From CAIUSP01 sp964594365 (GTDB lineage: Bacteria; Actinomycetota; Thermoleophilia; Solirubrobacterales; 70-9): a stretch of 64,000 bases of DNA. Both the position numbers and the translations under genes were made by a program. This document shows, in pieces, positions 58,520-64,000 of this stretch (its first letter is position 1; each line of letters opens with the position of its first letter). The notes beneath the pieces were generated by a model. It was given only the letters and a program-made list of their open reading frames with translations. It searched no databases and was not told where the DNA came from. The stretch is from positions 32,420 to 96,419 of the forward strand of contig CAZQMB010000004.1 of NCBI GenBank assembly GCA_964594365.1. The letters run 5' to 3'.

Positions 58520-59656
58520 ATGGCACTGGAGATCCTCTTCTGGCTCTCGATCGGGCTCATCTTCTACGCCCATCTCGGCTACCCGCTCTGTTTGCTGATC
58601 CTCGATCGCCTGCGCGGAACCGCCGACGATCGGACCGATCGAAGCCCCTCTTCGACGCTGCCGCGGGTCAGTCTGATCATCGCCGCCTACGACGAAGAGG
58701 AGGTGATCGAGGAGAAGGTCGCCAATGCGTTCACGCTCGACTATCCACGGGAGTCCCTCGAGTTGATCGTCGCGTCCGACGGGTCGAAGGACCGAACGGT
58801 CGAGCTCGCGAGATCCGCGGGAGCGGATCTGGTGCTCGACCTGCCCCGAGGCGGGAAGGTCGCTGCGTTGAATCAGGCTGTGGCCGCCTCGAGTGGAGAG
58901 ATTCTCGCCTTCTCCGATGCCAACAGCAGATGGCGCCCGGACGCACTGCGTCGCCTGCTCAAAGGATTTGCCGATCCGCAGGTCGGCTACGTATGCGGTC
59001 AGGTTCGCTTTTCGGGCGGTGACGGGGGAAACCAGGAGGGGCTCTACTGGAGGTACGAGATGGCCGTACGCGAGATGGAGTCGAGCCTGGCCGGGATCAC
59101 TGCGGGTAACGGCGGGATCTACTCCGTGCGTCGGGAGGCCTATCTGGATCTCCATCCCTCCCGAGGGCAGGATCTCTCCTTCCCGTTCGAGTTGACCAAG
59201 CGTGGCTGGCGTCCGATCTACGAGCCCTCCGCGATAGCCGAAGAACTGATGGCTCCCACGATCGAGGGAGAGTTCCGTCGGAAGCGGCGAATGATGTGGG
59301 GGGTCTGGGATGCGATGTTCGGTTGGGGGATGCTCTCTCCACGCGGCTACAGCCCTCTCTACTACTGGGAGATCCTCTCCCACCGGCTCTGCCGCTACCT
59401 CACCCCCTGGTTGCACCTGATCGCGCTGGCCACCAACGTCGCCTTGCTCGGCTCAGGGATCGTCTACTCGATCACCTTCGCCGCTCAGATAGGCCTCATC
59501 CTGCTGGGCCTGATCGGCTGGCAAACCGGATTCCGTCCCGGCAAGATCGCCTTCTACTACCTCACCGTCACCTCCTCGATCGCCGCAGGCGCTTGGGACC
59601 GGATTCGCGCCGGCAAGGTCCCGATCGGCTGGGAGAAGGTGGAGGGAACCCGATGA
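58520..59656 (+). CDS. GT2 family membrane glycosyltransferase
   Basis: A 378-residue protein. An N-terminal helix is followed by a GT2 domain with SLIIAAYDEEEVIEEKV, VASDGSKDRT (DxS motif), FSDANSRWRPDAL (second Asp region) and the late QDLSFPFELTKRGWRPIYEP. Three or so C-terminal transmembrane helices follow. This is the layout of processive or membrane-bound GT2 enzymes. ATG at 58520 sits just after the previous stop; the longer frame upstream is an overlap. It is coupled by ATGA to the phosphoglycosyl transferase. Confidence 0.88.
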   Translation: MALEILFWLSIGLIFYAHLGYPLCLLILDRLRGTADDRTDRSPSSTLPRVSLIIAAYDEEEVIEEKVANAFTLDYPRESLELIVASDGSKDRTVELARSAGADLVLDLPRGGKVAALNQAVAASSGEILAFSDANSRWRPDALRRLLKGFADPQVGYVCGQVRFSGGDGGNQEGLYWRYEMAVREMESSLAGITAGNGGIYSVRREAYLDLHPSRGQDLSFPFELTKRGWRPIYEPSAIAEELMAPTIEGEFRRKRRMMWGVWDAMFGWGMLSPRGYSPLYYWEILSHRLCRYLTPWLHLIALATNVALLGSGIVYSITFAAQIGLILLGLIGWQTGFRPGKIAFYYLTVTSSIAAGAWDRIRAGKVPIGWEKVEGTR

Positions 59657-60330
59657 CGAAAAGCGTCCGCCACGGACTTCCTTCCTCGATCAACTTCCTG
59701 ATCGCCTCGGTGGCCTTGGTGTTGCTGTCTCCGGTCCTGCTGCTCTGCGTGGTGGCGATCCGTCTTACCGGACGTGGACCCGTCTTCTACCGGCAACCAC
59801 GTGCCGGTCAGCACGGACGTCCGTTCGTGCTGTGGAAGCTGCGGACGATGGTCCAGGGCTCCGATCCGGTGGGCGTGGGAGAGGCTGTGACCGCAGCGGA
59901 TCCGCGTGTGACGCGTGTCGGCCGTGTGCTCAGGGCTCTCTCGCTCGACGAGCTACCGAACCTGTTCAACGTCCTCACCGGAGAGATGGCGATCGTCGGA
60001 CCTCGCCCGACGCTGCCGGCTCAGATCGATCTCTACACACCCCACCAGCGTCACAGACTCGATGTCAGGCCCGGCCTGACGGGATGGGCCCAGGTCAACG
60101 GACGAGCCGGGATCCCGTGGGAGGAGCGGATCGAACTCGATGTCTGGTACGTGGAGAATCGGTCGGTCGCTCTCGACCTCAAGATCTGTCTGTTGACCCT
60201 CCCGTCGCTGCTGCGCCGTCGTCGCTCGGAACATCTCGCGGTCGATCCCTATGCGGGATCGGCACCTGATTCCCCCCTCCGCAAGGCGGCCGAGCAGGAG
60301 AGAGATACCGACCCTTCGAGCCGTCTCTGA
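59653..60330 (+). CDS. undecaprenyl-phosphate sugar-1-phosphate transferase (PglC/WcaJ-core type)
   Basis: A 225-residue monotopic phosphoglycosyl transferase with one N-terminal re-entrant helix, then GPVFYRQPRAGQHGRPF, the Asp-Glu catalytic pair in LSLDELPNLFNVL, VGPRPTLP and RPGLTGWAQVNGR. It is the small form without the WbaP/WcaJ transmembrane bundle, as in PglC. It starts repeat-unit assembly by moving a sugar-1-phosphate to undecaprenyl phosphate. The dehydratase at the head of the cluster may supply its sugar. Confidence 0.93.
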   Translation: MTKSVRHGLPSSINFLIASVALVLLSPVLLLCVVAIRLTGRGPVFYRQPRAGQHGRPFVLWKLRTMVQGSDPVGVGEAVTAADPRVTRVGRVLRALSLDELPNLFNVLTGEMAIVGPRPTLPAQIDLYTPHQRHRLDVRPGLTGWAQVNGRAGIPWEERIELDVWYVENRSVALDLKICLLTLPSLLRRRRSEHLAVDPYAGSAPDSPLRKAAEQERDTDPSSRL

Positions 60331-60358
60331 TGATCTAGGCTCATCGAGGTTCGATCTG

Positions 60359-60895
60359 ATGGCACGAGGAATCTCACTTAGGCCGTTCCGGCCCGACGAC
60401 GCGGAGGCGGTCCATCGCTGGTTCAACAGCCCTGCCGCAACCGTGAACCTGCTCGAGCACCGCGAGAACTTCACCCTCGAAGATGCGATTGCGTGGGTGG
60501 AACGCGCAATGGATGAATCCGGAGAAGATCGGAAGTGGGCGGTCGAACTCGAGGGAATCGACGATCCGGTCGGCTACACGGCCCTCTACGGAGTAGGGCG
60601 GGAGACCGCTCCCGAGCTCGGAACCGTGATCGGAGACGACAGAGCCCGCGGGCACGGGGTGGGCAGGGAGGCTGAACGTCTCACCAATCTCAAGGCCTTC
60701 GAGGAGTTCGGAGCTCACAAGGTCTACGGCAGGATTCCCGCGACCAACGAAGCCGCCAAGAAGGCCGTCATCTACAACGGCTGGAAGCAGGAGGGAGTAC
60801 TTCGCAAGCACGTCCGACACGGCGAGGAGTTGGTCGACGTAGAGGTATGGGGTGGCTTCCGCGAGGACATGCCCGATCCGCCGACGGACGGTTGA
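60359..60895 (+). CDS. GNAT family N-acetyltransferase
   Basis: A 178-residue protein of the RimJ/SpeG-like GNAT group: ISLRPFRPDDAEAVHRWFNS at the start, GVGREAERLTNLKAFEEFGAHKVY read as GREAERLTNLKAFEE with HKVYGRIPATNEAAKKA, and YNGWKQEGVLRKHV. I chose ATG at 60359 because GAGGT is eight bases upstream. Its place after the phosphoglycosyl transferase suggests it acetylates a sugar amine, but this subgroup also modifies proteins and antibiotics. Confidence 0.88.
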   Translation: MARGISLRPFRPDDAEAVHRWFNSPAATVNLLEHRENFTLEDAIAWVERAMDESGEDRKWAVELEGIDDPVGYTALYGVGRETAPELGTVIGDDRARGHGVGREAERLTNLKAFEEFGAHKVYGRIPATNEAAKKAVIYNGWKQEGVLRKHVRHGEELVDVEVWGGFREDMPDPPTDG

Positions 60896-60896
60896 G

Positions 60897-61850
60897 GTGG
60901 CCGCACTGACGAGCTCCGGTGCGCCTGCTCTGATCGCCGACTCGGGGGAGTCCGCCAGTGAACCCGAGCACTTCTTCCGGAGCCCTGAGTTCTTCAGCGC
61001 CGAAGGCGTCACCCATTCGCTGATCCTCTCCGAGGGTGGACCTGTCCTTCCGCTGCTGGTCAGAGAGATCCCTGGCGCCGGGATGCTCGACGCCGTCTCT
61101 CCCTACGGCTACCCGGGAGCTGCGAAAGCCGCCGCAGGACCGCTCGACGCGGCGGTTCTCGACTGGGCGCCGAGTGGACTGGTCAGCATCTTCGTCCGGG
61201 ATGCCATCGGTGTCCCTCCGTCGCTCACCGGCGGCAGTGAACGCTCACGGGTCTGGATCGCCGATCCGGCCAGGGATAGTGGTGTGCGCAAGCGCCTGAG
61301 GGAGCAGATCCGTCGCAACCTGCGCCGGGGCTGGGACCTCGAGGTGGTGCACGGGCCCGAGGTCACTCCAACCCAGTTGGCCGGCTTCTCACGTGCGTAT
61401 GCCGAGACGATGTCACGGACCGCCGCAGCGCCCCGTTACCTGTTCGAGGATGCCTACTTCCAGACGCTCCTCGGCAGTCAGGCATCTTGGCTCGTAGTCG
61501 CGAGCAACGATGCAGAGGTCCTGGCCGGTGCGATCGCGGTTCGCAGTGACGGGATCCTGCACTACTTCCTCGGCGGCACGGCGGAAGCGGGGTTGAGCGA
61601 TTCTCCGATGAAGAACCTCTTCGACTCGATGATCGGGCTATCCAACGAGATCGGGCTTCCTCTGAATCTCGGCGGCGGCGTGATCCCGGATGACTCCCTC
61701 GATCGGTTCAAGCGAGGGTTCGCCAACGATGACCTCCCGTTCGTCACCCACGAGCTGATCTGCGACGCCGAGGCCTACGAGCGACTGTCCGAACCAGGCG
61801 TCGCTGAGCGGGCCGGGAGCTTCTTCCCCGCTTATCGCTTCGTCGGTTGA
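60897..61850 (+). CDS. FemAB/GNAT-like acyltransferase
   Basis: A 317-residue protein of the FemAB-like (BioF2-like, double GNAT) group. Landmarks are RKRLREQIRRNLRRGWDLEV, FSRAYAETMSRTAAAPRYLF and LGGGVIPDDSLDRFKRGF. Such proteins join amino acids or acyl groups to peptides or polysaccharides. I chose the GTG at 60897, one base after the previous stop. It ends the plus-strand cluster and converges with metF with no gap between stops. Confidence 0.78.
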   Translation: MAALTSSGAPALIADSGESASEPEHFFRSPEFFSAEGVTHSLILSEGGPVLPLLVREIPGAGMLDAVSPYGYPGAAKAAAGPLDAAVLDWAPSGLVSIFVRDAIGVPPSLTGGSERSRVWIADPARDSGVRKRLREQIRRNLRRGWDLEVVHGPEVTPTQLAGFSRAYAETMSRTAAAPRYLFEDAYFQTLLGSQASWLVVASNDAEVLAGAIAVRSDGILHYFLGGTAEAGLSDSPMKNLFDSMIGLSNEIGLPLNLGGGVIPDDSLDRFKRGFANDDLPFVTHELICDAEAYERLSEPGVAERAGSFFPAYRFVG

Positions 61851-62765
61851 TCAGCTGACTTCGGCGGCCAGATCACCCTCGGCGTGTTCCCACGGCCTCG
61901 AGGCCCTGAGCGAGGCGAGTATCGAGCGCGTCGCGTACGAGCGGTTCAGAGAGTAGAAGTGGATCCCCGGGGCGCCCCGCCGCATCAGGTCGGTGGCCTG
62001 TTGAGAGGCGTACGCGACTCCGAGCTCGGCCTCCGCCTCGGTGTCGCCGCCCAGCGCAAGCATCGATTCGCGCAACGGATCCGGGATCGACGCCTTGCAC
62101 AGCCCGGCCATACGCTCGATCGCCGAGTAGCTGGAGATCGGCATCAGTCCGGGGATTATCGGCACCTCTATGCCTGCCTCCCTCGCCGCGTGTACGAAAT
62201 CGAAGTAGAGGTCGTTGTCGAAGAAGAGCTGCGTGATCAGGAAGCTCGCGCCACTCTCCACCTTCGTGCGCAGATAGGCCAGATCCTCCTCGAGGTTCGC
62301 GGCCTCCGGGTGGACCTCCGGAAAGCAGCTGGCCCCGATCGCAATCTGCGGGTACTGCGCGGAGATCAGCTCAGCGAGCTCCGCAGAGCCGGTGAGTCCG
62401 CCTTCGACGGGCTCGAACTCCCCCTCGCCCCGCGGCGGGTCACCTCTCAGGGCCAGCACGTTCTCGATTCCGGCCTCGTCGAGTCGGTCGAGGATCGTCC
62501 GTAGGCCCTCGGTCGTTTCACCGACGCAGCTGAGATGAGCCATCGCCTCGAAGCCCAGATCCCGTTTGATCGTGGTTACGGTCTCGAGGGTGCCGTCACG
62601 TGTCGCTCCAACCGCTCCATAGGTGACGGAGAAGAAGTCAGGTTGGAGCGCACCGAGTTCATCGACCGTCTCGAGCATCGCCTCGCGAGCTTTCTCGTCT
62701 TTCGGCGGGAAGAGCTCGACCGAGAAGGACGGCTCCGGACCTTCCAGTTGTCTGTCGATTCTCAT
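61851..62765 (-). CDS. metF: 5,10-methylenetetrahydrofolate reductase
   Basis: MetF reduces methylene-THF to methyl-THF for methionine synthesis. The 304-residue protein has FSVELFPPKDEKARE (with the catalytic Glu), FFSVTYGAVGATRDGT, VLALRGDPPRG, ASFLITQLFFDND and PGLMPIS, all typical MTHFR segments around the FAD-binding barrel. Length is normal for bacteria. No SAM or cobalamin riboswitch can be seen in the 27-base gap upstream, so any control is elsewhere. Confidence 0.95.
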   Translation of the reverse strand: MRIDRQLEGPEPSFSVELFPPKDEKAREAMLETVDELGALQPDFFSVTYGAVGATRDGTLETVTTIKRDLGFEAMAHLSCVGETTEGLRTILDRLDEAGIENVLALRGDPPRGEGEFEPVEGGLTGSAELAELISAQYPQIAIGASCFPEVHPEAANLEEDLAYLRTKVESGASFLITQLFFDNDLYFDFVHAAREAGIEVPIIPGLMPISSYSAIERMAGLCKASIPDPLRESMLALGGDTEAEAELGVAYASQQATDLMRRGAPGIHFYSLNRSYATRSILASLRASRPWEHAEGDLAAEVS

Positions 62766-62792
62766 CTCGATGATGGTAGGCGCAAGGCGCCG

Positions 62793-63431
62793 TCAGCTGC
62801 GACGAGTTGCATCCAGCGTCGACGCGGGTGTAGGTGATTTGACCAGCGGGACCGCGTTCCAGTGGGCTATCGCAGGTCTTCCGTGTTCGACCCCAATCAC
62901 CGAGAGCGAAGCGGTCCCCAAAGTGAGAGCCCTGCCCGACTCCGCTCCGAGTCCGAGCCAACAGCCAGCCAGGGCCCGAAAGCAGTGAGCGTGCCCGAAC
63001 AGAGCGATCCGCTGCCCGCTCATCCCGCGCAACTCGTCCAGCAGGGGTTCCAGCCGCTGCCCGATACCGGTCGGATCTTCTCCGTTCGGACAGCCATCTC
63101 GGAAGAGGAACCACCCGGGCCGGTCGCGCTGGATCTCGGCCGTCGTGAGACCTTCGTAATCGCCGTAGTCCCATTCCCGCAGGCGCTCGTCGATATCGGG
63201 CTCGAAGCCTGCCAGTTCGGCCGTCTCGACCGCCCTGCTCGCCGGACTCGAGAGCACCAGATCGAAATCGATCCCCTCGAAGCTCGGCAGCAGTGCACAC
63301 GCCTGCTCTCTGCCTCGGTCGGTCAGCGGGATGTCGGTCGATCCCGTGTGCCTGCGACTGACCGTCCACTCCGTTTCTCCGTGCCTCGCCAGCCAGATCT
63401 CGGGCGGGGGTGTGTCGAGGACCTCGGTCAA
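62793..63431 (-). CDS. histidine phosphatase family protein (phosphoglycerate mutase-like)
   Basis: A 212-residue protein with the catalytic LARHGETEW motif, SSPASRAVETAEL, LREWDYGDYEGLT and the second His in ALFGHAHCFRALAG. It is a phosphatase of the branch that includes broad-specificity and alpha-ribazole phosphatases. The only possible start is TTG at 63431, because a stop lies nine bases upstream within the tRNA and no later start keeps the first strand. It begins two bases after the tRNA-Ala 3' end, leaving no room for a normal ribosome-binding site. Confidence 0.88.
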   Translation of the reverse strand: MTEVLDTPPPEIWLARHGETEWTVSRRHTGSTDIPLTDRGREQACALLPSFEGIDFDLVLSSPASRAVETAELAGFEPDIDERLREWDYGDYEGLTTAEIQRDRPGWFLFRDGCPNGEDPTGIGQRLEPLLDELRGMSGQRIALFGHAHCFRALAGCWLGLGAESGRALTLGTASLSVIGVEHGRPAIAHWNAVPLVKSPTPASTLDATRRS

Positions 63432-63432
63432 G

Positions 63433-63505
63433 TGGAGCTAGCCGGATTCGAACCGGCGACCTCCTGGGTGCGATCCAGGCGCTCTCCCATCTGAGCTATA
63501 GCCCC
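63433..63505 (-). tRNA. tRNA-Ala (CGC)
   Basis: A full cloverleaf on the minus strand: acceptor GGGGCTA with TAGCTCC (one G-U pair), D arm, anticodon stem CCTGG/CCAGG, loop ATCGCAC with anticodon CGC, and T arm with TTCGAAT. The discriminator is A at 63433; CCA is not encoded. It reads the Ala codon GCG. Confidence 0.95.
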
Positions 63506-63679
63506 GTGCGAAAGAGCACGGCTCTCTCGTGATTCGTGCCTGCAGGATAGGCCGTCAGCCAATGCTTGCCATCCAGGGGGAGGCCCGCGGAGTAGAGATG
63601 GGCGCTTCCTGTCAGGCTGCAATCGGATACTCCAAACCAGCGGCGCGAGCGCCTACTCTGTGCTGGTAACTCATTGCCC

Positions 63680-64000
63680 ATGGGAATTCTCGACGACGCA
63701 ATCAAGGATCACCTCGAACTGAAGCGGCGCCACGGCGCCCGCGAGGACGAGGTGCGGAAGCTCGAAGTGGAAGCCTTCGAAGGCGGCGACCGCCCCGAGG
63801 CATTCGCCGAGGAGGCGATCTTCGCGGATGCGGGAGAGTCCTCGGCCCGTACTGCAGTCGACAGCGTCTCTGCGCAGGCTGCGGCTCCGGAGTCGGCCCT
63901 CGAGAAGCCCCCGACCCCCGAGGCGCCGGTACGGCCCGAAGCCCCCGCTGCCCCTCAGCCGACAGAGCTCTCCGCACCGCCCGAGATGGAGACGGAAGTG
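63680..64000 (+). CDS. conserved actinobacterial protein, 3'-truncated by the window end
   Basis: The frame is open from ATG 63680 to the window end, 107 codons, and continues beyond. It starts MGILDDAIKDHLELKRRHGA, a motif shared by many actinobacterial proteins of unknown function, followed by an acidic helix (about 21-45). From about residue 60 it becomes a disordered Pro/Glu/Ala-rich stretch. No function is known to me. No ribosome-binding site is visible ahead of the ATG, so it may be leaderless. The 174-base gap upstream must hold promoters for it and for tRNA-Ala. Confidence 0.8.
   Translation, partial: MGILDDAIKDHLELKRRHGAREDEVRKLEVEAFEGGDRPEAFAEEAIFADAGESSARTAVDSVSAQAAAPESALEKPPTPEAPVRPEAPAAPQPTELSAPPEMETEV

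Noticed and set aside
58304..58520. Upstream extension of the GT2 gene into the preceding glycosyltransferase
   Set aside because: The extra 72 codons only read the previous gene in another frame; ATG 58520 gives a normal family start.
57358..59416. Two long minus-strand frames across the glycosyltransferases
   Set aside because: Both are antisense to genes with clear GT motifs and have no domain of their own.
62766..62792. Riboswitch upstream of metF
   Set aside because: Only 27 bases separate metF from the next gene, too short for a SAM or cobalamin riboswitch.

Overview
The window is high-GC chromosomal DNA carrying a bacterial replication-origin region and about 220 bases fewer than 64 kb of nearly gap-free coding sequence (the longest gap is 24805-25091, 287 bases, so no stretch over 300 bases lacks a gene). 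The organism is an actinobacterium: it has the actinobacterial fhaA-fhaB-pstP-rodA-pbpA-pknB cell-wall signalling cluster close to the origin, a DUF721 gene after recF, menaquinone-type respiration and frequent GTG/TTG starts. A b6-type cytochrome bc complex and an Escherichia-like GyrB insertion are unlike Mycobacterium or Streptomyces. I infer a deep branch such as Thermoleophilia (Solirubrobacterales), but this is inference, not proof.

Layout. 1-1962: a secreted lipase fragment related to Candida antarctica lipase B, a convergent PI-PLC-like phosphodiesterase and tRNA-Lys. 2035-12620 (all minus): one long run reading hemB, a fused siroheme-decarboxylase-like gene, hemL, an unrecognised gene, qcrA-qcrB-qcrC, menG, a polyprenyl diphosphate synthase, dcd, tatA, tatC and a TPR gene. 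This brings together haem supply, a menaquinol-cytochrome c reductase, its quinone and the Tat exporter its Rieske subunit needs. 12697-13473 (plus): a YmdB-type phosphodiesterase. 13470-18219 (minus): a membrane/envelope operon (polytopic protein, GtrA, phosphodiesterase, small membrane protein), a bifunctional nuclease and tRNA-Ile. 18280-20266: the agmatine-to-putrescine pair. 20347-24804 (minus): parB, parA, rsmG, jag, yidC, yidD, rnpA, rpmH. 24805-26537: origin region with dnaA and degenerate DnaA boxes. 25092-34379 (plus): dnaA, dnaN, recF, DUF721, gyrB, gyrA. Genes diverge from the origin on both sides, as expected for leading-strand bias.

34392-36939 (minus): HNH nuclease, prephenate dehydratase and a CARDB membrane protein. 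37043-46844 (plus): a polytopic Ser/Thr kinase, fhaA, fhaB, PP2C phosphatase, rodA, pbpA, PASTA kinase and ddl, a set that makes and controls peptidoglycan. 46841-51031 (minus): a third kinase with a MurJ-like extracellular domain, purM, uppP and dedA. 51166-61850 (plus): an exopolysaccharide cluster (nucleotide-sugar dehydratase, LytR_C protein, FlgD-like Ig protein, polymerase/ligase, flippase, two glycosyltransferases, a PglC-like phosphoglycosyl transferase, two acyltransferase-like proteins). 61851-63505 (minus): metF, a histidine phosphatase and tRNA-Ala. 63680-end: a partial conserved actinobacterial protein.

Many neighbours are coupled by NTGA overlaps (ATGA, GTGA, TTGA and perhaps CTGA). 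I saw no insertion sequence, prophage, CRISPR array, riboswitch or frameshift. Protein-level calls rest on motif recognition by eye; no database search was run.
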